Part shown: piece by piece, positions 11,636-22,659 of the stretch
Position numbering within the stretch: position 1 is the first letter of the stretch
Layout of the letters: every line of letters starts with the position of its first letter
Source: Bimuria novae-zelandiae CBS 107.79
Taxonomy: Eukaryota > Ascomycota > Dothideomycetes > Pleosporales > Didymosphaeriaceae
NCBI GenBank assembly: GCA_010015655.1
Contig: ML976739.1
Span: 56,821 to 120,820 of the forward strand
Length of the DNA stretch: 64,000 bases
Direction: 5' to 3'
Program-made: the position numbers and the translations under genes
Notes under the pieces: generated by a model
The model's database searches: none
Seen by the model: the letters and a program-made list of their open reading frames with translations, nothing else
Told to the model about the DNA's origin: nothing

Positions 11636-12427
11636 GAGCGGGTGTTCATTTCGATTCTGTATATGCCGATGTGCTTTTATACAATTTAGTTCATGTATAG
11701 CGATTCTAGTCAGCGATGCGGGTCAATGGATTGAAACGAGGAAGGTCTTTTTGAGTCTTTTCCCTGTATAGATGCGAGCTCGCTACGAAATGTCGCATGA
11801 CTTGATTGGAGCGACGAGGAAAGCGTATTGAGCCGCGTCAACTAGGGATTAAGCGCCCAAAAATAGCACCATTGGCGGTTCCTGGAGAGATGGCCGGCGG
11901 CGCGGGCCAGACTCTATCACTGCCTGCTGACAAGCTCCAACACCCGCTCCCAGCCCTCGCCGCCTTGACCGTTTGTTGTTTCTATATTACATTTCAACGT
12001 GACGGGCGGATCAGCATTCAGGACCTGATGGACGCGGCTACGGTTCTCGCTCCGCTCTAGCCACGACGATTCCCTGTTTGTTTATCCCTGCTTATGAGCC
12101 ACGCCAAGACGGTAGGCACCTCAGCCCCGTAGACGTGGAGAAGGAACTGAGCGAATCTGCGCTGTCTTGGTCTTTGCCTTTGTACATACTTACAGGGCTC
12201 TACGGCTTGTACACGTGCTTGCGCAGTTTGGGCTTCAAGCCTCGCCACGGATTCCACGCCTACGTCACACAGCGCTCCGGGTTCGAGCGGGTCTGGATAG
12301 CGGAGTCGCGGGAGTCTGCCACCGTCTCCAACGCCTGGGGTAGGCACGTCGGGTTGGAGAGACTAGGAAAGGAGAAGCAAAGGAAGGCGTCATGCGGCTA
12401 CCGGCGCGAACGGCGCGGGAAGGCGCG
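11636..12427. other. Intergenic, nothing identified
   Basis: The 3' flank of the Pro-rich gene and the leader of the next gene. Short open frames on both strands (for example about 11806-12060) show no domain or family feature. Confidence 0.45.
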
Positions 12428-13801
12428 ATGGAGAAGCGGATGAGCAAATCGCAAAAGAGTCTCTGGGTGGTACGACAATCATCTCTCATAATCCGCCAGC
12501 CTGGTTGCACCGGGGCGTCGCGAAGGGCATTCCTCGCTCTCAGAAACATACTAACTCCAATGCAGATCGCGATTATAGTCATCATCATCTTCATGATCCT
12601 CCTCATCACCTATCTCCTCACACTCAAGCTTCGCCGCCGAGCAGGTGTGCAATCACGCAAAACCTCAGACAAACTACCCTCGCTCTTCTCGTGGAAGAAC
12701 TTCCGGAGACGGCCGCGTCGGAACGAGTACTCCACGAGCCTACAGGACCAGGATGCGGGCAGGAACAGCAGCGTTGGAGTGGGTCGGGATAGGGAAATGA
12801 GCGGGAGTGTGGCCGCAATCAACGATCCAGAGCGGCAAGGGTTGAGTCAGAATAGTAATACCAACACCAATGCCGGTGTGGATCGCAACACCTCCGTCCG
12901 CAGCGTAATGACGCTCCCCGCCTACGCCCCGGCGCCGCGGGAAAACGAGAGAGTGCTAGGAAGAGAAGGCGAACGTGCGGGCATAGACACCGTCGTCGAG
13001 TTCCCCGAGGATGTCGACGAGGAAGAAGAACGGAGAGAAGGCGAGATGGAATCGTTGTACCAGATCCGACTCGCCCGCAGACAAGAAGCCCGCGAACGCG
13101 AAGAACGACGGCAAGCACGAAGAGAGGCACGGGCTCGCGGCGACTATGAGGCTCTTGCCGAGATCAGGAGGAGGGCTGAACAGGCGGCCGAAGAATCCGT
13201 CAGTCAGATGCTCATTGCGACTCACCAAACGGCCAACCGCGAGCGCCGCGTCTCCTCTGTGCAATACGCAGAACTGGGAGTTGCGCGGCACGACGGCACG
13301 AGGTTACGAGCAAACTCAACCGACAGCGATAATCGACCGCTCTTGGATAGCGCAGCGTCGATTGGCAGTGGCGGCCGCGCAAGAGGCATGTCGAACACGA
13401 CGCTGAGCATCCACCAAAGAGGGCACTCGGCATCTTCGATGCACTCCGTCTCCTCGCGCGCATCCGAGGAGTTCGACTTCGCCGAAACATCCAACAGCCA
13501 CCGGAGCAACTCGAACGACTTCGAAGTAGTCTCGCTCTCGCATCCGCAGTCGCGAAACCTGAGCAGAGTCACCTCGCCGAACCCCACGCCCAACATGGAG
13601 ATACCAAACGAAGACGCCCCCGCGTATGAAGACCCCCCGATCTACGAAAGCCCCGTTGCAACGCGCGCCCCGCAGCTCCTAGGCGCCGCCCCGCAACTGC
13701 CCACCTTGGAGCGATTGCCCAGCATACAAATCACGCCCGAACCGACTCCTCTCGACGGCCGCGCGCCGTCACCGCGTGCGTCGGACTCCCCGTCGCGATA
13801 G
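12428..13801 (+). CDS. Single-pass membrane protein with PY motif, unknown function
   Basis: The preferred model joins 12428-12469 (MEKRMSKSQKSLWV) to 12566-13801 across a 96-bp intron with a GTACGA donor and a strong ACTAAC branch/TGCAG acceptor. This gives a basic N-terminus running straight into a transmembrane helix (IAIIVIIIFMILLITYLLTL), then a basic stop-transfer segment. The intron is a multiple of three and has no stop, so unspliced RNA also reads through. The cytosolic part (about 400 residues) is disordered, with an R/E-rich coiled-coil stretch and a PPIYESP motif near the end that fits a PPxY site for Rsp5-type ubiquitin ligases. Function unknown. The upstream in-frame ATG at 12392 is an alternative start. 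Confidence 0.7.
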   Translation: MEKRMSKSQKSLWVVRQSSLIIRQPGCTGASRRAFLALRNILTPMQIAIIVIIIFMILLITYLLTLKLRRRAGVQSRKTSDKLPSLFSWKNFRRRPRRNEYSTSLQDQDAGRNSSVGVGRDREMSGSVAAINDPERQGLSQNSNTNTNAGVDRNTSVRSVMTLPAYAPAPRENERVLGREGERAGIDTVVEFPEDVDEEEERREGEMESLYQIRLARRQEAREREERRQARREARARGDYEALAEIRRRAEQAAEESVSQMLIATHQTANRERRVSSVQYAELGVARHDGTRLRANSTDSDNRPLLDSAASIGSGGRARGMSNTTLSIHQRGHSASSMHSVSSRASEEFDFAETSNSHRSNSNDFEVVSLSHPQSRNLSRVTSPNPTPNMEIPNEDAPAYEDPPIYESPVATRAPQLLGAAPQLPTLERLPSIQITPEPTPLDGRAPSPRASDSPSR

Positions 13802-14613
13802 CCCAGTCCAGCCCCTACTCACAATCTCTTCCTCCATCTACGTGTACCTACTAGCGACCTTTTCAGCTTTGTCTTTTCCCGCCATGTATGCGGCGTTGCA
13901 TTTCGGCCTGCTCAGCTTTGCTTTTTTCATGCCATGTTTGTGTTGTGCTGCATGCTCAGCGTACCTACCTATCTGTGCTAATACATATACATAACATTGC
14001 GGATTTTATTATACATGCGACCCACGAAGCTACGTTGCAATCTTTTCGCTTGCTTTTCTGTCGCTATATATACGCTGGCGAATTTAGGGCTGGTGGGCTG
14101 GCTGGGTGCCTGGTGGCATTTTATATAACTGTCTAAAGAATAATTGAAATCATTGTGAGCGTCGTGTTGGCGCTTGAGGAAGTCAGTCTTGATTTTGTTC
14201 TCCTGTTGCCGTTTTGTGATACCCGTAGGGGACCTTAGAAGACATACTACGAGCAGACATAGTTGATCAGCATGGCCGTGAGCGCATCGATAGTCCACTC
14301 AGTCACAGGCATAGGGAGACAACGACACTGGCCCAGAAAAGAACCAATGTGATATTATCCGTGCACTTCATTTTCAGCGCTCCATTGCCACCCTACCCTA
14401 CCCAACGCCAAACGCTCTCCTCCCTTTCCTTTCCGTCAGGAAGGATCAAAAAGCCTAAACCACGGACCGCGTTCCGACAGCGGGAGAGAGAAAGAAGATT
14501 TCTGCAATTTTACAATGTAGAATGGAAGATGAGGACGTCGAAACCAATTCAGCGCTAAGAAGCTGCCTGGGCGAGAGACGGACGCATTTGCTCCGACGCC
14601 AGGGTCGCGGCGC
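13802..14613. other. Intergenic between convergent genes
   Basis: This 812-bp 3'-flank region lies between the membrane protein gene and SPT16. It contains AT-rich TATATA segments (near 14067) and no supported gene. Confidence 0.5.
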
Positions 14614-17600
14614 CTACCTCTTCCGCTTTTTCGCAGCCGCCTTCTTCTCCTCCTCCTCATCAACGAGGCCGCTCTCGCGGTCTTTTTTCGCGGCCTTCTT
14701 CTCCAACACATCCCAATCCTCGCCTTCTGAGAACTCGTCTTCCGAGCCCTCGTCCGACATCTCGTCGGAAGCGTTCTCGTCAAAGTCCGACTCGTCCTCG
14801 CTCGACTCATCGCTCTGCGCGAGCTCCGACTCTGAAACCTCAAACGCCGACTCCTCTTCCTCTTCCTCTGCATCTTCGTCGTCGGATTCCGTGGACAGGA
14901 AAGACCATCCCCCGTCGACGAAGAACTGGTGTGGATCCGAGGTGACGGTCTTCATGATGGTGCCCCAGTTGAGGTTGAGCGGGCCCTCGGAGAAGGGAAT
15001 GTCGACCGAGTCGAGCCAGTCTTTTACGGGGTCCAGCGACTCCACGGGGATCGTGTTGATGTGCACGGGCGTGCGATTGTAGTCCTTGAACACGATGACC
15101 ATGTCGAAGTTCCGGAGGCCGAACTGCACGCGCTCAAGGTGCACGATTTCGATTTCTGAGAGCGTGATGCAGGTGAAGGGCGGTTCGGTGAGCTGTACGA
15201 GACAATCGGTGGTGGGCTGGATGAGGACCGACGAGCGGCTCGGAACACCGTTGAAGCCCAGCTCGCGGTAGGGAATATCAACACTGACGTTCTCGTTACG
15301 CGCCGCATCCGCAATCTTCTCGGCGAAGTTCTTGAATTCCTTGTCCAGGGCGGCACGTTGTCTACGCTCGGCCTGCTCTTGCTCGAATTCCTCTTCGTCG
15401 CCGTACCCCTTGTGCTTGCGCTTTGCGCGGGCACCCGTCTCGTCGAATTGAATATCTGTCGCGTCGCGCACGAACTGCACGTCCTTGGTCTTCTTCTTGC
15501 CCACCATGATAGGGTTTTTAAGGTGCACGTGGATGATGACAATGAGTTCGTGCTGCGAGGGCTGGAAGAAGAGGTGCTTGACGTTGCTGAAAAGCACGTC
15601 GACTTTCATGCCACCGGCACCGTGAGCGTAGCGCAGACCGTTTTGATGTATTTCGACACTGCCGGGAATACGTTTGCCGTCAAAAGCGGGTCGGAGGAAG
15701 ATCATGTCGAGAATGAAAGGTTTGCGGTCTGCGAAAGTTAGGATAGGTTACTATGAAGATGTGGATGTACGTACTCTTGATTGGTACAAGCTTGTCCTGT
15801 TCAACCACGTCTTCCATTTGCTTCTTTTCTTGCTCTCGGCGGACCACGTCCTTCTTGAGCTCGGTAATGTCCTTCGTGATCTGCTCAATGCGGTCGATAT
15901 CATGTGAGCGGAAAGTCAAGCTCCGAATGAAGTGCGCATTCGGATCCTCAAAAGGCTGATCATCTTTTCGGCCTATACCCTGCCCTGGGGATAGGAAGTT
16001 GACACGCAGGGATGTGAAGTCAGCTTCCGGTGTATGAGAAGCGTTCTTGATAGTATGAATGTGGAAAGGAACCGGTCGACCCATGATAGGGAGTATGACG
16101 GTAAGGTTCTTCTTATCAACGACAATCTCCAGTTTGGCAACCGCAGTTGGCAGTTGGTTGTCTCGCTTGTACGACTCGAACTTCTTGAACTTCTTCTCTT
16201 CCGTGCCGTTGAGGGCCTTCGCATCCTCGCCGTACTCTTCTAGACCAGCTTGCTGCTTTTTTGCGTGGAGTTCTTTCTGGTGTTCCCGCCTTTGCGCCTC
16301 CTTCTCCGCGTCCTGATTCGTCGGGCGCTCATGTCGTGTTCGCGTCTTGGCGACGTTTGTCTGGGCAATAGCGGGGCGGCTCTCTTTCTTCACTTTCGGT
16401 TTCTTTTCCTCTTCTTCTTCGTCGTTGAAAAAGAAGGAGATGCTTTCAAGATCAGAAGCGGTATCCTTGGTGAAGACAGCGCAGTCCGAGGGAGTCACAC
16501 GGATTGTGTCAACCAACACCAGAGAGTAAGTCTTACTCTTCTTATCCTGCGGCTTGGTGTTCTCCAGGTCTTGGAGGCTGGTGCTAATGACTAGCGTCAT
16601 GCCGTCCTTTAAAACGCGTGAATTTTTGCCGCTTAGGAGAAGCGCCGTATCCTTGTTCTCGGTACCGATGCCGTAACCAACGTTTTTGGGGAAGTGCTTC
16701 TCAAACTCTGGCTTCTTCTTCTTCAGGTGTTCCAAAGCCTTGTTGTACACGTCCTTTGCCACAACGCCGTCTTTTATCGACTTGATGATCAGGTCGTGTA
16801 CCGACAATAGAATCTTGTAGGCGGTCTCCTGCTCACGATTCGGATCCACCATGAATGTTCGCGCAATCATAGCACCGTATGTGTGGTAGCGGAGACCGAG
16901 TGCGGACACGATTACACCGGCGTGGAGGTTGTTGTCGTCTGGTTCCGAGTTGAACTTGAGATCGTAGCTTCCACCACTTTGGACAGTGGGCTGTAGGCAC
17001 CAATCCAACTGCATGGTATCGAAATTTTTCGAGACCTTTTGCTTCTCGAAGAACTTCTGGTCGTCGATCTTATTCGAGATTTTGTCGGAGAAAGCCCTAT
17101 GCGACACCTTCTTCTCAGAATCGAGGATCTCGGACATTTCTTCAACGAAATAGTTGGTCATGACGGCGCTTGATGCTCGCGATGCATCACGAATGAGATG
17201 CTAGAAGCTCGTCAGCTTGCGTAGGGCTTGTCAGCCGCTCTCCGAAACGTACCAGCTCCTTTGCATCCTTGACGGACATGGCTGCCTGCGACAGAATGGG
17301 ACCAAGCTCGACTTGGTCCTCTTCCTTGATGCCAGCTTCTCCAAATGCCGCTTTCCATTCGTCCGCGAAGGCGCCAGTCGCATTGTCCTTCTTCAGTACT
17401 GCAACCTTCTTGCCCGCCTTCTTGATGATGTCCAAGCATTTTTCAAACTGCTTCTTGTTCTCCTCGGCGTCCTTGCCCCTAACCAAAATCTCTACGGGGA
17501 CCTTGGCACCTTTCAAGGGCTCGAGGTAAGAGGCTGTTAGCCATGTTAGCTCGCGCTCTAGCACTGGCAATTGCTGCCTAGCTACAGCCAAAGCCAGTGT

Positions 17601-17979
17601 ACCGTCGGCCTTTGTGCATCCTCAGGTACTCAAGCTTTGCCCTCTATGTGCACTCACCCTTCTTCTTTGTGGTGACAATCTGGATCAGATCGGGGGTTAT
17701 GACGAACAGGGTGTGGGGGAACTCGTAGCCTAGAAGCCATAGCTGTGCGACTGCTGTCAGCGCATTTCTTCACTCGAAGCTGTCTTTGCGCAAACTGACC
17801 TGGAAGGCTGCAGGCTTCAGGTAGCTGCCAGGTTCGCTAGCCTTGCCCACGACAGATGCGATGGAGCCTGCGCCCTGGAAGATGTGGTCGCCGCCGCGCT
17901 TGTCGGCCTTCCACTTGGAGACAAAGTTGCCCAAACGCTCGTGGAAAAGGTCCTTGTCGATGACGATGTCGTCACCCAT
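14614..17979 (-). CDS. spt16: FACT complex subunit Spt16
   Basis: Histone chaperone of the FACT complex, which reorganises nucleosomes during transcription and replication in the nucleus. Five exons: 17800-17979, 17658-17742, 17253-17533, 15775-17200 and 14614-15728, with GT..AG introns and frame kept throughout. The product is 1028 residues, the usual Spt16 length. In order I see the N-terminal peptidase-like (pita-bread) domain starting [18 protein letters not shown], the block [20 protein letters not shown], and a middle domain with [11 protein letters not shown] and [12 protein letters not shown]. The Rtt106-like PH domains ([17 protein letters not shown]) follow. Last is a very acidic tail and a terminal basic segment ([10 protein letters not shown]) typical of histone binding and nuclear import. 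The start at 17979 is chosen because the upstream in-frame extension is not family-like. Confidence 0.96.
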
Positions 17980-18556
17980 GGTGAAGGCGTCACAGGGTGG
18001 ACTCGCTAGGCCTTCGGAGGTGACTGTGACGCTGGGAGTGGGGTGGAGGGAGACAGGCGGCGATGGGATCGAGGTCGAAGTCCTGACACGGGCAGAGGCG
18101 ACGCGCTCGATCGCGTTCTGGCTTGGCACTATCACGTGTGCTAGCGCGCTTTGGAGAGCTTCCGCCTACGAGGAGCTCGTTTTTAGTGAGTTATGCCAAG
18201 CACCTTCCAACCTGACAGTGCTTTACTACAACCGCAATTCTTAATATTAATTTATTATATTCGAGGAGATAAAAGCGGCCACTTAGAGCTATTTTCCTAT
18301 TGTTTTAAAATCTTTTAATTCTTATTTTAACTGGTTGTAGTGTTGTGCTGTCAGACGAAAAACCTTGGCATATGACTTACCTAAAAACGAGCTCCTCGTA
18401 CCTGGAGCTCTCAGTTTCGCGCCTTTTTCCGCAAGTCATCCCGGATTCGCTGGTGACGTGCGCGCGTGCAGCCCGGACGTCTTTTACCTCGCATCTACGG
18501 CAGCGCTCGCTCTTCGATGAGTCTGCAGCGCTCTCCCACCTTCTTCATGTTATGCG
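17980..18556. other. Divergent promoter SPT16 / carrier with MITE insertion
   Basis: This 577-bp spacer between divergent genes is largely occupied by the inverted-repeat element at 18167-18400. The remainder is promoter-like sequence. Confidence 0.5.
18167..18400. mobile_element. MITE with ~70-bp terminal inverted repeats, family B
   Basis: A 234-bp non-coding element bounded by TACGAGGAGCTCGTTTTTAG on the left and its reverse complement on the right. The inverted repeats run about 70 bp inward with gaps (shared blocks TATGCCAAG, CTGACAG and ACTACAACC). They flank a very A/T-rich centre (about 18230-18330). The outermost TA on each side fits a TA target duplication, as used by Tc1/mariner-type elements. 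Confidence 0.8.
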
Positions 18557-19817
18557 ATGACACAAAGCCCCAGTGCCCGCGCTGGAGCAGTTCCCCGTAC
18601 CCCCGAGGGAAACAGCAACGATGGCCAGGGACCAAATAAAGCCCCAGCAACGGGTGTGCAAGCTGCGGGAATGAGAGCGGCAGCGGCGCGCATGGTGGCA
18701 TTCTATTTTCGGGCTCCCGTAAAGGCATTCTTCAGAGGCCGCATCGACTACATGGGCTATGCGAGAGCCATCAACCCGCACTTCCAAGAGTCGGCGAAAT
18801 GGTCATGGCGGATGACGACGCCGGCAGTGCTGTGGCATGTCATACGCACCGAAGGATGGTCTTTCATACCCAACCAGATTATGCCCCCTCTAATCGCAAA
18901 CACCTTGTATGCCAGTCTCAAGCTCAGAGCGCGCGCGACAAACTGACCATGGCAGCATCGGCGCCATCTTGTACACATCCTATCTCCACAGCCTGTCGAG
19001 CCTCCACGTGCCCTCTTCGTACCAGACGAAACGAACATATCCGCCCCCATCATTTCAGACAACTTTTTCTGCGGGTTTGATTGCAGGAGGAATACAGTCG
19101 CTCTTCGCTGCGCCCTTTGACGCCCTCCAAGTCCGCTTTCGAACCTCCGACATCCTCGAGGGGAAACACAAGACTATGTGGCACTATGCTGGCCACAAGC
19201 TCAGATCCATCGGTCCGCAGGGCATTTTTGCTGGCTTCGGACTAAGTTTTTTCAAGGATTCGGTTGGTGCAGCCTTCTTCTTTGGTGCTTTCGAGACGGT
19301 TAAGAGCCAGGGCTACTACGAGTTTGTGAGACGGTACTACGGCAGCCGCACTCGCGATGCTCTTTTAGAATCGAACGCGCTGTACATCGACGAGAACGAC
19401 GGCCGTCCGGTGATCAGACCCCACTACGCCCTCGAGCCCAGCTTCCTCCTGCTTGCCGGCATCTCTGCGTCGTTAGCGTCCCAGGTCATCCAGCACCCGC
19501 TCACTGAGCTGCAAGACGTGCATTACCGCCGTCTCGAAGCCCTGGACTTCCAAGCGCACCAAGAGAACAAGCCTTCGGGCATCATGCGGCGCTACTACCA
19601 CGCCTACGAAGAGACGTTCCGGCAGTGCAAGACATCAGCCAAAAGACACGGCGGGTGGAGAAGGTATTTATACCGAGATTTCTGGATGAACACGATTAAG
19701 CAGATGCCGAGTACGAGCGCCGGGCTGATCGTGTTCGAGCTGGTGCGACGGAAGTACGCTTTCGATACCGAGGAAGTCATCATCAGCCATGAGGGGGCGC
19801 ACATCCTGTTGACGTAG
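18557..19817 (+). CDS. Mitochondrial carrier-family protein, divergent
   Basis: Exons 18557-18906 and 18956-19817 join across a 49-bp intron (GTATGC donor, CTGAC branch). The join converts two overlapping frames into one 403-residue protein reading ...NTFIGAILYTSYLHS. Carrier signatures are visible: RAPVKAFFRGRIDYMGYARA early on, then AGGIQSLFAAPFDALQVRF and QVIQHPLTELQDVHYRR, which are degenerate PX[DE]XX[KR]-type motifs, plus repeated hydrophobic helices. It should sit in the mitochondrial inner (or outer) membrane. The substrate is unknown; the motif decay suggests an atypical carrier. The N-terminal 40 residues are low-complexity. Confidence 0.78.
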
Positions 19818-20099
19818 CCCGGACTGGCAGCGCGAAGAGGAAGCCAAGCCATTGTAACATTACTGTTGAAGATAAGATACCCAAGCCTGCATATATAGGC
19901 TCTCCTGTACGTGCCAATTCGCACGCCTCACTACATCGTATTGCATATAGACATAGACTCCACACATAACTTAGCACTACACTAACTAACAAATACATTA
20001 TATAAATGCCCTCGCTCCCTTGACCGTCCTTCCAGTACATATACAAAAAGTTTACAGGAAAAGTCCAAGCAGGTGCAAGGGAGACTACAACATGTCGAA

Positions 20100-22153
20100 C
20101 TATATCTTTCCCCCAACCCACCGTACCCCCGCGTCAACGAACCCTGGATGCGCCACCGCGCCGCGCGCCTGCTCGTACCCGTTCCAATACGCCATCCCCA
20201 GATACCAGACCCCGACGGCCCAGAAAATGGGCGAAGAGAAGGGGTTCCGCGGCCAGTCGCTGTCGGCCCAGCTCGTTTCGTTCCGGGCTTGCGTGGCGTT
20301 CAGGGAGGTAGTAGGAAGGGGGGAAGGCGTGTCGGTGTCGGTGTCGGTGTCGGTGTTGCCTAGCTCGGGCGTGGTGGTAAGATGGGGTCGCAGGCGGGCT
20401 TTGGTGGAAGTAGGACTGGTATGGAGGGTGAAGGGTGGGAGGGTGTCACCGAGCGTGCGTGTAGGCGGGATATCCGCGTCCGTGTCTGCGTCGAGCGATG
20501 AGGTTGGTGCAGGACAGGGGTTGGGGTCGAAGCCGAAGGAAGGCTTTTCGTCGCTCTGCGCCGTGGGCGCAGTAGGCTCGTCGTCCTCGATGGGAGCAGG
20601 ATGCGAGTGGTCGAAGATAGATATGCAGCTCTTTTCCTCGGCTGCGTCGTTGTGGAGAGGCAGATAGGGAGATTGGCGCTTGCGGTTTGAAGGGTGATGG
20701 TGAGTATCCCAGCTCTGCACCTGCTCCGCTGGGGACGCGTCGTGAAGGTGGAGATCGGGGTTCCTTTTCCCTTTTCCAGGGTAGGAAGAGAAGCCTTGGA
20801 CCTGTTCAGGCGTGGACGAATCATGTAGGCTCATGTCGAAGTTTCTCCTCCAGACAAACGGCGAGCGGAACCACGGGAGTATGTTGCGGAGACCTGCGGC
20901 CTGGGACGCGTGCTCTAGACGAGAAACGACGGCTTCGGCCCTTGCTGACGGACTGGTACGTTTCGCCGTCGCTCTGGTGCTTGTGGACTGGACCTCCGTT
21001 TCCGTCGACTCTTCATCGCTCGTTGTTGTATCTGTCTGAGAATCAGTGCCCCGCTTGCTCGTCTGTGGAGCAGTGCTTGGATGTACGCGCTGTAACTGGC
21101 CCAAGCCTGCGAATTGGTTTCCATGATCTGTAACACACCGCGAGACTTACCCGTGCTTTCGTCAGACGTCACGGAGGCCGTCGTGTACATTGAGGTTTCT
21201 TCCGTCGTTGCGTTCGTAGCAAGGGAGCTAGTGGGTTCATACGAAGGGTCTGTCGTGTAATGTTTCTTGGTCCCAGACGGAAGGGGCGAAACGGGGATAA
21301 TTGAAAGACTTGGTTTCCGCGACGTCGTCGGTTTGTATGACGGGTCTGCCGTAGACGGGTCCTCTATCGCGCTGGTTCGAGTAGAGGTGAGATCATGGGT
21401 GATGGTTATAACTGTAGAGCTAGCCTTCCGTGTCGGTGTCGACGAGTCTTCTGGTGAGCTTTGCGCTGGAGGGGTCGTCGTTGCACTCGGATGCTCCGTC
21501 TCAGACTCAGAGCTCGAAGTCGTAGATGCATCCTGCGACTTCCTTGAGTCTTGCGACGCCACCGCGGAGGTTGGATTGTCAGCCGAAGTCTCGCTTTTAG
21601 GATCCGATGTAAACGTAGGCTCTTCTGACTTCTCGGTGCTCGTGACAGTGGGCACTCCCGTAGGTAAGCCGCTCCCTGGCTCATCCGTGTTCGCTGAAGT
21701 CTGCGTACTTACGGGCATCAATTTGCTGCTCGGTATCTCGCTGGCGATAGACTTGCAGAACTCTATGGCGTTATCTCTGAGAATCGGGACAGTAACATCG
21801 TATCCGTTGATCCAGAGCGTCAAAATGTAATACGGAGGCTGTTCTTGCACATCTTCGGGATCATTCTTAGCACGCTTGATGATAGGAAATGCAAAAGATG
21901 AGCGAAGGGCAAGGGTAGGTGACGTGTCAGCCGCGCTCGCTATGATGGATTGGGCTTTGGAAAAGCCGGAATTAAGAACTTCGTTCTGCTGAACAGCACC
22001 GTGGCCGAGGATGCGCGAGTGGATTGTGGTATCGACGATGGTCTTAGTGACGATTGGAAGGTCATTAAGAGATGTCGTAGTTGCGAAGATAGGGTTAGCG
22101 AGAATGGGGAGGCTTACAGAAGCCAGGTGTAAGAGAATATTGATGTGCTTCAT
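20100..22153 (-). CDS. Secreted/cell-surface Ser/Thr-rich protein with C-terminal membrane segment
   Basis: Two exons, 21151-22153 and 20100-21106, separated by a 44-bp intron (GTAAGT donor). The join moves the frame from ...TSDESTG to GLGQLQRVHPSTAP. The 669-residue product starts MKHINILLHLASVSLPILA, a good signal peptide, followed by a short globular region (PPYYILTLWINGYDVTVPIL). A long Ser/Thr/Pro-rich, probably O-glycosylated stretch comes next. A hydrophobic segment (SPIFWAVGVWYLGMAYW) lies near the C-terminus. A TDTDTDTDT microsatellite is encoded near 20329-20357. I recognise no named family. In-frame ATGs upstream of 22153 exist but do not improve the signal peptide. Likely cell wall or membrane-anchored. 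Confidence 0.65.
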
Positions 22154-22659
22154 GACGAACAATGGTTCGGAAAGAAGCCAAGCAGATTTTAAGAAGGTAA
22201 GTATATGCGCAACTTCAGAGGCGGTTTTTTCAGTTGTTGGAATGGAGTTGTAGGGGTTGGAAAGGAGACATGCGTCACAAATCATTGAAGCAGCCGCCTT
22301 CAATGTTCTGTGAAAGCTGTTGCCTAGCCTATCCATATAATGACAGTAGAACAAACAAAATGCAAAATAATATGTGAATGAGTGGATCAGTACCATGTTG
22401 AATGTTTGAGCGCAATCGGTCGTGATATTATCAACTCTCAGGTACATGCCACAAATCGACCATTGACAGGGTACTATACATCAAATCCAAACCCGGCCAT
22501 CTCTAGAAACGTGGAGCGCGGTCTCGGTCTTGTCCTAGTTATCGTTCCGACCACGCGCTCAACGGACGTTATCCGAATCGTAGTCGCGGGCTTGGGTCTA
22601 AAACCTTCGTTAGAAACACTTCTCCATCTCAAGCGAGGAAACAACTTCTCCATAGTCTT
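22154..22659. other. Intergenic between two tandem minus-strand genes
   Basis: Promoter of the Ser/Thr-rich gene and 3' flank of the interrupted gene upstream. Short open frames only; nothing recognised. Confidence 0.4.

Noticed and set aside
11806..12443. Two plus-strand open frames upstream of the membrane protein gene
   Set aside because: No family features, and they sit in the leader of the next gene; neither links to it by a sensible splice.
17980..18135. In-frame upstream extension of SPT16
   Set aside because: Spt16 proteins begin near GDDIVIDK; the extension is low-complexity and not family-like.
20329..20357. GGTGTC hexamer run as a possible regulatory repeat
   Set aside because: It encodes Thr-Asp repeats within the coding sequence of the secreted-type gene and is best read as a coding microsatellite.
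21107..21150. A 22-bp intron alternative within the 44-bp intron of the Ser/Thr-rich gene
   Set aside because: It would also keep frame, but 22 bp is too short for fungal splicing.
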